Shown: positions 44,884 to 57,500 of the stretch, piece by piece
How the letters are laid out: each line of letters begins with the position of its first letter
Numbering within the stretch: position 1 is the stretch's first letter
From: Hypomesus transpacificus
Lineage: Eukaryota > Chordata > Actinopteri > Osmeriformes > Osmeridae
Direction of reading: 5' to 3'
NCBI RefSeq assembly: GCF_021917145.1
Contig: NC_061066.1
Span: forward strand, 124,001-188,000
DNA length: 64,000 nucleotides
The notes under the pieces: generated by a model
What the model saw: only the letters and a program-made list of their open reading frames with translations
Told to the model about the DNA's origin: nothing
Database searches by the model: none
Translations under genes and position numbers: made by a program

Positions 44884-47800
44884 TCATGTTCGACAGCAGA
44901 GCAGTTTGTGAAAGACGTTCCGGAACTCTACGTTGAAGGCGGTGTAGATGATGGGGTTGACAGCACTGTTGACGTACCCCAGCCAGGTCACCACGGAGAT
45001 CAGCGTGGGCCCGATGTTGCAGGACACACACAACACCTTGGTGACATGCACCACAAAGAAGGGTGTCCAGCAGGCCAGGAACACTCCTATGGGAAGCAGT
45101 GGAGAGGTCGTCACACAGAGACAGAACCAACAGCTGGTGTACATACTGGTTAACCTCTCTTCTTACCTGGCCTACAGATAAAGCTGCCGCCAGACTCCCT
45201 AATTCACTGTGTTGAAGTAACATACATTGATTATAATTTAAAAAGTAAAAAATGCTGTGCACGTGTATTATTGGAGGCTGAGGAAATTGTTGTTTCCAAG
45301 GAAATAGTGATTACAAGTTTTTCTGGTTTGTATTGCTGCACTACCACCATCATTATACACCCAACGGGGCACTATGGGCACTTCTCAAGTTTGCCAATTA
45401 GCTGCGGATAATTCACTTCTTTTCAGAAAGTGCCACATGAACTCTATTTCTGGAAGTATGTCTTTAAACAGAGACCCCGTTCCAGAAGCTTCTTACTGTA
45501 TACACAAACACACTCATTCTTACACTGACTCACGCAGACACACACAGAGACATAGACAATCTTTTTTTCAGACACAGTTGGGTTGGGTCAAGCACAGCAG
45601 GTTCAATATACCCTGGGACTTGTCAGTGCAGCTTACCAAGCATATGTAGCCCATCTAAGTAATAAGCCTTACCAGTGTAAGTGATATTAGACAATTACCC
45701 TCCTCTATTTTGATAAAAACATTAACGTGATGAACCCATGGGGGCAAGCAGAATCTGAATGCTACATTATACTGGCTCATGTCGAACAATGCAGTTCCCC
45801 ATTACAATTATCGCAAAAATGCTTTTTGTATTGTGTAATCATGTTTTTTTAAGTATGCAAATCCCAGTAGACATGTCTTTGACAAACAACACACACACAG
45901 TAATTATACCTACCCACAACAATGGGCAAGACCTTCATGGCTTTGCGCTCCCTCCCGCTCACTCTGCTGCTTTTGCTGTTGCGTCTGCTCTTCTTGCCCC
46001 CGCGGGTCTTGGCCAGGCCGTTCTCCCTGCCGCTGCCCCCCTCCCTCGGAGGCCTCTCCGTGGGCTCTGCATCCGACATGCTGTCCAGCTGAGTGGTCAT
46101 GGGGTCGCTCTCTGCCCCACCCCCGGTCCCCAACCCAGCCCCGTCCGGTGGCTCCTCCGCCATCGGGGTTGCCGTTGGCGACGCGGCGGACCCAGCGGAC
46201 ACGGAGGTGGGGCTGAATCCGGCGGGCATGAGGTACATCACCTTCTCCTGCCCGCTCCCTGGCCCTGCCTTCTCCCTGCTCAGGGCGGAGCTGAGGCGCA
46301 GGGAGAGACTGCAGCGGCCTCCCCTCGTCAGCTGGGAGCGACTCCTCCCAGAGCTCCACCTGCGCAGCCCCCGGAACATCCAGTAGTACAGGAAGAGCAT
46401 GACGGGGCAAGGCACGAAGAAGGAGCAGATGGAGGAATACACCACGAAGCGGTCGTCCTCCAGCTTGCACACCCTCGGGTCTCGGCCCGGCACCTGGTTG
46501 AGGCCGAAGATGACGGGGCTGGCCACAACCAGGGAGAGCACCCAGGTGGCAGTGATGAGGGCGAGCTGGCGCACGCTGAACTGGTTCCTGTTGTACTTCA
46601 GGGGCACCACCACTGCGATGTACCTGTAGAAAACGCATCAATAACTAACAGCCTCAAATTCAATTTCCTGACGCCTTAACAGCGGTTGACTTCAAAAAGA
46701 GCAATTTCCTGTCCCCACAGTTGTGAGGACAGTCCAGCACCAAAGGGAATTTAGTGGTGAGTGTCAGACATGTTCCCATCACAGAGAAAAAATAGGGCAA
46801 AGTAATGATGCTGAGTGGTTCTGGTTGCTGTGAATACCCGGTATTGCCCCCCCATACCTCCTCCCTACCCTACCTTCTCTGCCTTCGAAAAACATATTTA
46901 TCTTTATCTGGTGATTAGACTCTATGTTGCTCAGTTTCTTGTGTTCTAATCAAATGTATTGCTTTCCATTCCACAGCCGGACGCGTGTAGAGAATTGTAT
47001 TTGTTATCAACAGGAAACAAAGCTGTTCTTTTATGCAGTTTTAGAGTATTAAAGTCCCCTGAGTGGTTTGTTGTGATGGGTTTCTTGCTGTGTTGTGTAA
47101 TTGCAGTCTTTGATTCACTCTGCTCTGCCCCTTAACTCCATTAGCTAACCTCGTAGGCCTGGCCAACTGCTTATGCCCTGGTTAGCATTCAATGTGTTAT
47201 TCCGAACGAATCCACGTCCCCACCTCCCTTGCACTTAAAAACCATGTTGAAAGTCTGGAGGTAGCTGGGAGAAAATTGATGTAGGGTAATATAACTTGTG
47301 CAACTTGATATGCTTTTGGAGTATTTTACGAAAGCGATGTGTTACAATAACTTCCCTTTTCTTGTGAAAACTGAAAACACTAGATGGTTAACGGGTGTGG
47401 CGTAGCCAGGTGTGTGTGTCCTCGGGGATGTTAGATATGAGTCACCTGTCCACACTGATGGCACACAGGTTGAGGATGGAGGCAGTGCACAGCAGGACAT
47501 CCATGGTCATCAGAGCATCACAGATGTACGTGCTGAGGGTCCAGATTCCTCCCAGGAACTAGACACACACACAGCACAACAAACACCATCAGCAGTGACC
47601 TAAACACTAATCCTCATTCAAAGAGACAAGGCAGGGACACATACGGTACGCTCTGCACGCACACACACAAACACACACCTCAGAGTAGACGTAAAGAGGA
47701 AGCACCAACACAGCTAGCAGTAAGTCTGCCACGGACAGGCTGATGATGAAGTAGTTGGTGGCTGTTTTGAGCGAGCGCTCGGTGAGCACGCTAAGACACA

Positions 47801-47918
47801 CGAGGATGTTGCCCAGGATGATGATCAGTATCAGCGGCACACCCAGAATCAGCGCCAGGTAGTTGTAACCCCCCTGGTCCAAGCCCTCTGGAGGGATGCC
47901 GGGTGTCACGTTGTCCAT
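44884..47918 (-). CDS. drd4: Dopamine receptor D4-type GPCR, 4 coding exons
   Basis: Seven-helix plasma-membrane receptor for dopamine, expected to couple to Gi/o and lower cAMP. Exons: 47918-47679, 47558-47446, 46623-45914, 45086-44884; phases close at 421 residues. Intron positions fit DRD4. Visible landmarks are an N-glycosylation motif NVT at 3-5, the amine-binding Asp100 in TMDVLLC (helix 3), the DRY motif at 117-119, helix-5 serines in [10 protein letters not shown], a helix-6 CWTPFF motif, helix-7 NPIIY, and a short tail ending CCRT with likely palmitoylated cysteines. The third intracellular loop is long (about 130 residues, Ser/Gly/Pro-rich) and ends [15 protein letters not shown] as in DRD4. 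It lacks the 16-residue repeats polymorphic in humans. Fish carry several D4 paralogues, including one called drd4-rs. I cannot decide which this is. D2/D3 are excluded by the helix 3-5 sequence. Confidence 0.94.
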
Positions 47919-47959
47919 GATGGAGGCCCCAAACAGCACTGCTGCACTGAAGTTAACAT
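47906..47959 (-). promoter_or_regulatory. Acceptor and 17-codon upstream ORF overlapping the drd4 start
   Basis: A strong acceptor (TCTTCTCCCCTCAG) ends at 47,960, suggesting a 5' UTR intron. The first bases of the resulting exon are an ATG that opens a 17-codon frame. It stops at a TGA (47,906-47,908) lying past the drd4 ATG (47,916-47,918) in another frame. An overlapping upstream ORF of this kind usually lowers translation of the main frame. The drd4 frame is itself open upstream but has no ATG there. Confidence 0.4.
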
Positions 47960-47989
47960 CTGAGGGGAGAAGAGGAGGGTTGAAAGTGA

Positions 47990-48060
47990 GTGAGTGAGTG
48001 TGTTTGAGTGTGTGTGTTTAAGTGAGTGAGTGAGTGAGTGTGTGTGTGTGTGTGTGTGGT
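47990..48060. repeat. GTGA/TG simple repeat upstream of drd4
   Basis: Mixed (GTGA)n and (TG)n tracts about 30-100 bases upstream of the drd4 start exon. Confidence 0.85.
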
Positions 48061-51000
48061 AGACCCTACCTTGAGGATGCAAAGCCCAGAGTTGAGCGGG
48101 GTGTGATCTGTGTTTTGACCTTGGTGTGTCGGTGAGGTGCGTTGAGTGTGTATGTGTCAGCGCAGTGTGTTCCCCTGATGACTCCTGCCACAGCCATGGT
48201 TAACGTAGATCACACCTCAGTCACACACGGCTTCCAGGGTGACATCACACCAAGCACAGAACAGATGGGAAAGACAAAAGTTAATCTTCATGTGACTTTT
48301 TTTGGACAACTTTTTTGCCGAACTTATTTCGCAGTTTGTCTTTGTCACTGGCATGCTTGTCTTGGTGTGTCAGCGTACACAATTGGCCCGTTCAGGCACG
48401 TTGTGGAGAATCAGTGTGTCATTATGTTTTAAGGGTCTCCTCAGTGAGAGCGATACATCAGAGGTAGCGCTCTCTCTTTCGCTCTCTCTACTCCCGTGTT
48501 TGAAATTCTCTCCTCTCCCTGCTGCAACAGGTGAGTGTTGCCATGACACCCACAAGAGCTCTTGCAGGCTAAACCAGAACACTTACAGACATGCATGATA
48601 AAAGAGCCCTCAGTTTCACTTGTGTACACCAAACAGTGTACTGCACCTCCCTAGTTTGGTTTGACAGAGTACTCGATGTTCAATGACATCTTTGCAGCAA
48701 AATGGAACGGCCGTCTCACAAGGTTGTTTAAAACATGTACAGACGGATGATATTTTCAGATTTCTTAAAAAAGTCAAATAAGGTTGTGATATTCTCAACA
48801 TCAATTTTGAGAGATTTGAAAGTCCCAAAAGGTCATTCAGACGAGACGGGGATGAATGGCTCTGTTAAAATTGTTTCTAGGTGGAAATGTAATTGAAACT
48901 GGTGTCCTGCTCAATGTTTTGATATCTTGCTGTGAGGACAGGAAAACAAAAGCACACAGACACACACCATGTTTCCAGGACCCGCCTTTGTGGCAGGCTA
49001 ATTCATCTGCGCGGTTGTGCACACATTGTTCTGCCTTAAATGTCAAACCGAGCAGGATTTCTCAGCTTAAGGAGCGCAGCACCCGTGAGAAACAGAGAGA
49101 AGGATACACAGTGGAACATAAAGAGAGATAGCGTTGTGATGGGCCTATACTGTCAGTTGCTGAGATTGATCAGATCCAATAAAACTACTGATAAAGCTGA
49201 CCAGAGCGCAAAATGAACCCTTCCCATTGACCCAGCAGGCTCCTCTGGAGCTTGTGCTTCTGAACAACACCTAAAAGACCCTCCATCACTACACCCAAAC
49301 TTCTCTCCATCTCTCTTTCATCTTTTCCCAGTTAGGAAAAATGCCAACTTTGCCTGAGTGTCTAAATGTCAAACTGGACTGTCAGTCAGAAAGAGGCAGA
49401 TGGTTAGGTTGAGTTAAAGAAAGCTGAGATGCTTCAAAAGAAAACTATTTTAGTTTGTGCCTAGCTTTGTGTCTGATGTTTGGAGTTCTGTTCGACAATC
49501 GAATCACGGTACACTTTGACGTACCATGCACAAAATTCTGGCTCTACAGTGGACAGTACCATTTCTGCAGTCCATCCATGTATTATTTCTTGAAATAGAT
49601 CAATGATATGTTGCGATGTGACAGGATTCCTCATACTGCTGCCACATTGCCACAGGCCTTTTGTGAATAGACTTTGCGGAAGGAAATGGTGACAAAGGTA
49701 TGCTTTCGCATTTTTTATCTGTCGTAATGCGCTTTTTGCGTGCTGAATGACTCACAGATTGAGTGTTGATAATGAGTGCATAGCTCACGGATTGAATGTA
49801 CACGATCGATTTCTATTTTGTCTTTAAGCCATTCAAGTCTATTGATTGTTCCCATTGCTTTTCTCCCCTTTGTGGAATCAAAATGAGCAGCATGGTCTGA
49901 TCCCCCCCCCCCCCCCAGCTGCAGAGCGTTAATTATGGTCAAGGATGACTCATCAAAGTTTGCCATTCTCCTTCTTTAAAGAGAGAATGTACTAGATAAT
50001 TACACACCTCTATTCTTTGAAGCCTTTACATTGAATCCATTCTTCACACCTCCGCATCTGGAATCTCAATACTTCAATGTTGTTCTTTACCTTTTTATAA
50101 CCCAGATGATAATCTATGCCTTCACAAGACAGCTATTTCCTTGTCTGTTGTTCAGTTGCCAATCAATCAGGTTTCTAGTGCAGGGCAGAGGTTTCTGGAA
50201 CAGGTCACCACCACGACTCGCTTGGTAAAGCTCCATGGGATCTATGCACTAATGAAACAGGGAAGAGCTCAGGTCAAACACACACAGCCATTAAATCATC
50301 CATCCAGCCCTGCTCAGAGCCCATGGATGCCGGAGGGGTAATTAGACGAAGAGGCAGCAACACAAAAGATAATGTCTTGATAAATGAGCCAAGACGAGAC
50401 TATGTAGAACATAGATGCTCAAAGTGTTCCCTGACAGATCTTCAGTTCTCCTACTCTTTTACAGCTCCACTAACTTGTTGAATGCCAAGTCTTGACAGCA
50501 CATGCCTCTCAATAAGCGGGGGTGTTTATGGGCTGGTTGTGGACGAGCGACGAGAGTGTGACATTTCCTTGTGTTTTTCCCAAGCACTTCTCCCTCCCGA
50601 TGTATTACGGCCTTTCTGTTCATGGGGCCATCAGTGGTGGACCAGAGAGCATGCTGGGAGGCAATAGAGACAACAATAGCAGACGCCAGGTGAGGAGCTG
50701 TCAGAATGAGAAAACATAAATACACATGCCGGGTTAGATACGCGTGTGTTTGAGTGGGATTGGTGGATATGTTTTTTTTTTTTTTTTTGGGGGGGGGGGG
50801 GAGTTGTACGTGTGTGTTTGTAAGGGATGAGGATACAATGTGTTTGCTGAGGCTTTGTGTGAGTGGCTGGAGGGGGGAGGGGGGCATTCTGTCTATAGGA
50901 TGTGGGTTGTCATGTCAACAGCGTGTTAGATTCAGGAAGTGTAGATTAGGCAGCAAGAAAGCGGGGATCGATTACAACAATTTCCACTTGTCAATCAACA

Positions 51001-54000
51001 GCATGATAGCACAGCAGTAACTTCCTGGATACCTTTATTTATTATCATCCCATATAAAGGGGACATATTAACATTAAACAAACTGCTTTATCAGTTTTTT
51101 GTTCAGTATGAGACAAGTCATTGGCCATAAGGGTTGTGTTGTGTGTGAGAGGAGTGTATATATTGTACTGTATTGCATGTATAAAGACTGTATGTATTTC
51201 CTGCATGCGGTCCCGACATCTGCAGGCAGTCTGCTTCAGTGACTAGGAGGGACAGACAGAAAGTGCAATGACGTTTTAACAGGTGTCGATGCTCTCAAAG
51301 TGTAATTTTGTTCAAAGCATTTACTCAGGGAAAATGACTGGTCTTCAGGGTCCTGTCGGACTGCACAAACAGCTGTCATACCCACGCGCATCTCCATCCG
51401 TCACACTCAACACTGAAGCTGTCAATTAACCCACAGAGGCCTGAGACGACAGAGTAGAAAACAAGATAATGAGCATTTTAAGGGGGAAGATGAAATGAGA
51501 GGTGATTGGCAGCTCGGCTGTTTGTACCGTGTCCTCTGGCCACGTCATACTGTAGCTGACTTTAGGTTGACTTCAGTATGATCACTCACAGACTCTCACG
51601 CATAGTGGTTTTAGTCACTGTGAGCTCATGCTTTGACTGTTTGCATCTTGTCATGTCAATTAGGTCAGGTGCAGTTTGTGTTTGTGTGTGTAGGGGTGCG
51701 TAAGTGTGTGTTCCTGTGTGAGTGTGTAGTGTGCTCTTTGTGGGCCTATGTGAGAATTCTACATAACAATGATTTCAACTACACCCCCTGAAGCAATGAC
51801 CTGAATCTTCCTTCCATCTCTCCTCTTGTACATCTCCACTCCTGCTCGGCGGTCATCCTATCTGTACATCCTCTTTTTCTATCTCTCTCTTTCACTCTCT
51901 GTCTGTCTCACTCAGCCTCTCTGTCCCTCTCTCTCTCTCTTTCTCTCCTCCATCTCAGTTTTCCACCAGTGATTTCCATGATTCTTAGCAGGTGCTCTTG
52001 CTGTGCTCTGCTGGTTCTGTAGGTGCCGCCTGACTGCCCATCCCCTCATCCTATTCTCCATACCACCAGCACTGCCAACGCTGCCATTTAACAACCCAAA
52101 CCTCATCACAGAGCATTGCTGCTTGTCCCAGTCAGTAGCACCCATCGCTGCTGGTGGGTAGCAGCCCCTGGTCAACACAGTCCATTTCCTAGAGACGGCC
52201 CTTTGTGACAGAGATGATGATCAGGATGCAGATTTAATTTGCTCGCCTAATGAGCTGTCTGTCAGTTTGTGCGATGGTGGGGGATGGAACAAGCCGCGGT
52301 AATGTAATCCTTCATTTATGCCGTCGACTAACGCTGAACTATGAATGTTATTTAGGGTTCTGTAAGGTGGGGAGATGTTTGTCAGTCCAAGACAAAGGTC
52401 ATTTAAGCACCACTCCTCCCCATGCTTCAGTTACTTATCAGGAAGGGCTTGAATGAGAGGGCAGCAGTGCTCTCGTCCCTTCCCAAAGAGGTGAGTGAGT
52501 AAGTAAGACTTTATTTATATGGCACTTTTCATACAAGAATTTCAGCACAAAGTGCTTTACATGAAATCAACAAAAACAATAATACAAGTTTCGATTGAGG
52601 TGAGGAGACAGGATTGCTACTAAATTGTCCACTGGGCCTGTGGATGCTACTCAAGAATGTGGCATAGCCAGAATGTGGCATAGCCTGGTTCTTTACAAAC
52701 AGACCTCTCATTGATTGTTGACTGTTATCATCCATGACTGTCTCAGGGATTTTTGAACTGAATCACCAACAGGACTGCATCACACATGGAGATAAGCACA
52801 TACTTTCTCAGACAAGGTTAAGAAGTAATTTCATGTATGAACCATTTGGCACACACAGCATCAATGATCAATCACCTAATTGACGCTAGCGGAGGTTTTA
52901 AACGGAGGGGGGACGGTTTTTTAAATAGACGTAAAAATGATATTTAAAATTCTTATTCAAAGACATTTTTATGGTGTTATTTGGTCAAGGTAATGATGAG
53001 TTATCCAGGATTATTTCATTGTGGTTTGTTTGAACTGAAAGGGCTTGGTGTCTCTCAGGGTGGGGCTGTACAGAATAACCATTAAGCTCTGGGTGTCTGA
53101 TTGACAAGACCTTGACCTGAGTGTGATCTCTACCCAGAATGCTCACTAGTCTGTTTGGGTTTCTCTCTGAATAATTGTCGCCAACCACCTGTTCAACAGC
53201 ATCTCTCTATAGCCATGTGCTCAGCTCTGGTGTTCGCTGATGGTTGATGAGATCATTATTGCTGCTCTGGACCTCATCCAGAACTCATCAGACAGGCATG
53301 GGTTTTATGGGATGGGATGGGTGGGGGCTGGTTACGAGAATGGGGTGAGGGTGTGTGGGCGTGGAGGCGGGTGAGGCAGTTGATTCCGAATCAAGACAAA
53401 TTAAGCCCCTAGCCCAGCTGTGCCAACAGCTGTTCAGAAGAGGGTTGGTTTTGGAGGAGAGAGAGACATCTAGAGCTGTGTTGGGGAGAGGTTACCAGGG
53501 TGATGGCTGAGCCCTGTGCCTCACAAGAGCCACCACAACAAAAAACATGTATCTGTAACTCAATGGAAAAGTAAAAAACCTTATAAGACGCCAGCCACCA
53601 CCCCACATAAAGGTTAAATTGACGTGTGCATGAATGTCACAATCCCATTTTGGAACTCCAAATAAGACACTTGTTTCTGTGGCTCTGGGGGAGTGTGGTT
53701 ATTTCCATGTTAAAAGCTCCCCAGGGCCACGCTTGCAGTATGTATCACACAGATACGACCTGACACAGCCCCCCATCCCGCCCCTCACACACACACACAC
53801 ACACACACACCAACATCTGGGCCGGACAGAGGTCTGGCCAGAGGCTGAACATGTTTTCTGATTTTCTGTGCATTTTGTCATGTTCAGTGTGAAGTTACAG
53901 ATAAACGTGTTTGGCGTTGTTAATCGGTTTATTTTACCTTGACCTTTTCTGTGTCTGGTAGCTTTCAGTGTCAATGATATATCGGAACTAAGTATAATTC

Positions 54001-54570
54001 TCCCTCAAGCAAAACAAATACCACCATTACTTACACTAAGATTTGTAGAGAGTTTGACATTAAATATTTCAAGGATAAGAGTTTTAAATTATACATACAT
54101 TGTAAACAAAAATGGCTACATAATGAATCCCAAATTAAACATTTACGTAATGGATTCCAACAAAATATAATAAACACATTACCATATTTCACGTTTGTAT
54201 TATCTTGGAAATTCAAATGCCTGCATGTCATGCAAAAAAATATGTTTCCAAACCCCAGCACAAACATCTGTCAGAGCATAGACACACACACAGAACCAAG
54301 ACACCTTCACTCACATGAGCAGGATTTAAAGCTGTGAACCTTGTAGTTTGATTCCCCTTTATCTTGTCACTCAAATAGGTTCCCATTCCTCACTGTCTCA
54401 GCGCTCTGATGTTCTGTATCTGCCCTCCAGCTGTCGTCCACCAACAGTTGTCTCCCTCCTCTGCCTGTCAGACTGGGATGTGCTGTGCAGGTTTCCCTGC
54501 TCCAGGTGTCTGTGGGAAGTGTTCGTCCATGACAAAGATGTCTGAAACTTTTCCCGTCTTTTCACCTGCG
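48061..54570. other. Gene-poor region upstream of drd4, part 1
   Basis: No exon was recognised. It holds a 15-base C run (49,902-49,916), an adjacent T17/G13 run (50,772-50,801), CT-rich sequence at about 51,860-51,950 and a CA tract near 53,785-53,810. A TTTATTTATATGGCACTTTTC stretch ending in AAAGTGCTTTACAT (52,507-52,562) resembles the motif at 17,340 and may be a repeat end. Regulatory elements for drd4 could lie here but cannot be told apart by eye. Confidence 0.5.
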
Positions 54571-57500
54571 ATATGACACAATGTCAGGGAGCCCTCATCT
54601 TCCCTGGGAAGAGGACGAGAAAGCACTTGTACTCAAAAACTCCCTCCCTCTATCTCTCTCTCTCCCTTTCTCTCTCTCTCTATCACACTGCCTCTTCCAC
54701 CCCCTCCCTTTCTCTCTATTCACACACACAGTCTCCCGCCCTTTCTGTTTCTCGCAGTCCTCTCTCCTGCTCTGGCTCTCCTTCTTGGACTCTTCCTTTT
54801 ACATTCCTTTTGTCTCTCTCTCTCACTCTGTCTCTATCTCTATTTCTGTCTCACTCTCACTCTCTCTCTCCTTCTCTCTCTTTCTCTGTTTGGAAAAGCA
54901 CCACCATCACTTGCTTAATTACTCATGAATCGCCCCCAGTCACTCTGATTGGTGGACAGATAGAGGCTGCAGCCCCTCCCACAGCACTCTGTCTCGACAA
55001 CTGCTGCCCTATCGCTGTGTGTCAGCAGAACCTGGCTCCACCCCTTTTTCCCACTCACTCTCGACCTAAGCTTGAGCCCCTCTATGGGATGGATCCAACC
55101 AGCCATAGACACAGATATGGAATTGGTAAGCTGGGGATGTTTTGAGTCACCAACCCCACCCAGCCCCACCCTTCCCAATTTGACCCATTGATATTCTGTT
55201 CTCGTCTGGGTTCACACTGTGAAGCTCCATGAAGCACGCAAAGTCATGCAAGCGTGGAATGGGATCGTGTAGGTGTATAGAGGAATGGATTTATTTGGTA
55301 TACCTTCTAAACATTTCTTCTTCTTATCTGTAAATAAAACCCAAACAAAACCTATATGCAGCGGTTAAGACAGCACAGAGTGAGAATTCTTATGTCGTAT
55401 CAGTCTCAATCTCTAACCCAGGAGAGTTAAGTAGAGTTTTGTACACACTGTGCTTGGAAAGGTTATCTCAAATGAAATCAGAACTATTCAACCTTAAAGG
55501 ATACTTAATTGAGGAGAGTTAAGGCGGGGGTGGGGGGGGGGTAGTCAAGCGAATTAAAGCTGTGTACTGTATTCCAAAGTGGTCATTTCTGCTGTGAATA
55601 TGCACTTCTGTTTTGTGTGTGTTTATCTGTATGTGTGTGTGTGTGTTTGCTGCCTGTTTGTCACACTGTCGTAGAGGCTGTGACGTTATCTTGTGACACA
55701 GCCAGGCGCATGTGAAATGGACCTGGGAAGCCAGCATTTAACATTTGGGCAACTCCACATTCCCTGTTAGCGCCTGTGATCCTATCAGCTAAGCGAGCTG
55801 CAGCTTCAGCTGTCTTGTATTCCCTGCAGAGAGAGATAAGACCTGGTTCTGCTCGACGACTGAGGATGCAGCTTAGGAGTAGGGAGACAACACCCTGAGA
55901 AAGCCCACTAAAATCCATTCATGATGGAATGACCTTTTCCCCACTGCCACCACACGCCCTGATGGATGAGCACCCACTGGCCTCTATACCTCACAGGGTT
56001 CACTCCAGCACCAGCTTCGGCTGGACAGGAAGGCTTAGTCCATGGAAAGGCTGGGAGCTGTCGCAAGCCCACTGTGATGGATAGATGGTTCTGGAAGGAA
56101 GAGGTCAAGAAGACGTTCCTGAGCTGCTCCAGAAAATATCACTCCTGAAGCATGGCCTGACCTCTCGGCCCTCCATGCACCATGACACATGTCTTTGTGA
56201 CTTGTCATGGGCTGTTTGATGAGGACAAAGACTCTTCCTAGGACTGTTGTGACACAATCTTAGCCTCCCACTCTGAAGCTCAGCCCACTGTCCTTTGTGG
56301 ACCAAATGTTTAGTGGAGGACATCCTGCAGTGTCCTGATCAGCCGCTTCTGCCTTGATCTAGGTATGGTCACCTTCTTTTAAACAGTGTGTGTGTGTGTA
56401 CAGTGTGTTGGAGAGAGTCTCTGTTTGCGTGTGTGTGTTGATCAGAACAGTCGGAAGCTGAATGTGAGTCACTTTCTCTCTGCCATCTCAATGATATCAG
56501 CTTCCAGTGTCACCACTTGATCCTTCACCTGAGAATATGATGGAAAGTTTACCTCCAAGCAATGTTTTAATTTGGATAACTGCTGTGGAAGTTATATAGT
56601 GTTCTGTGCCACCTCACAGAACGCTTGTGTCTGGGACGATAACCCCAACCAGATTTCAAACAGCTTGTCCCTTCTCCCTCTCGGATATGTGTCGAGGCAG
56701 TTGGTGGACTGGCGTGTAGCTGATTTGGGGGGCGTTTTCATCAGTAGTCGAGGCTGTAAGGCTGCATCTTATTGGAGATTGAGTTAGATGGGCGATGGAA
56801 TAAAGACAGAAGCTATTGTATAAAGAAGTCAAACCCTTTTCATCTCTCCACAGTGTGGAATGCTAATCAGCTGCCAGATCCTGGAGGCAGTGAGGCATAT
56901 ACCAGCTGTGGATGAGAGAGGCAGAGGCAACTTATTTAAAGCTACAAGCCCTCCAGTCCTCCATTGTCCTCCCGAAAGATAGGCTTTCAGACCGCAGGGA
57001 TGGGTGAGGCTCTGAGCCCCTCCTCCTCCCCCTCCTCCACCCCCACCTCCTCCCCGGCCCTTCACCTTTTCATTCAGTCCTTTTATCTCTCCACTTGTCG
57101 TTTCCACGGAGATCGGCTGCATTTGGTTCATCGGTGTCCTCCTGCTCCCTTGTCTCTACAGGGCAGGTCTGCCCGTCGCTCTGACCCAGTCTGTCTCCAG
57201 CAGCTTTCATGTTATAGCTGCTTTGTTTCGATAACACTTATTAAATCTCCACATTTACTGTAATGGAGATGGCTGGCCACTTCTGTTCATCATATCAGCA
57301 CTATAGAGAGATATAGGACGGATTGAGTACATAACTGCGACGTTTGCGTAGCTTTCTATAATGGTTCATACTGCACAGATACAGTACAGCACTGTACTTG
57401 AGGAATGACAAGATGAAGCTTTCAACTGTAGTTATAGGGGTGTGCTTTCTCTACCCACACTAATTGGCTTAGTTTGTCAGATTTAGCGGTTTGTGTGTAT

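Noticed and set aside
45910..46679. Long alternative-frame open frames over the drd4 third exon (both strands)
   Set aside because: They are shadows of the GC-rich third intracellular loop of drd4. Only the receptor frame has the conserved motifs.
54573..55145. Long plus-strand open frames in CT-rich DNA
   Set aside because: Composition is Leu/Ser repeats from (CT)n tracts. It is not a protein.
55661..55918. Minus-strand 85-residue frame with helical character
   Set aside because: No acceptor/donor pair and no family match, so I could not support it as an exon.
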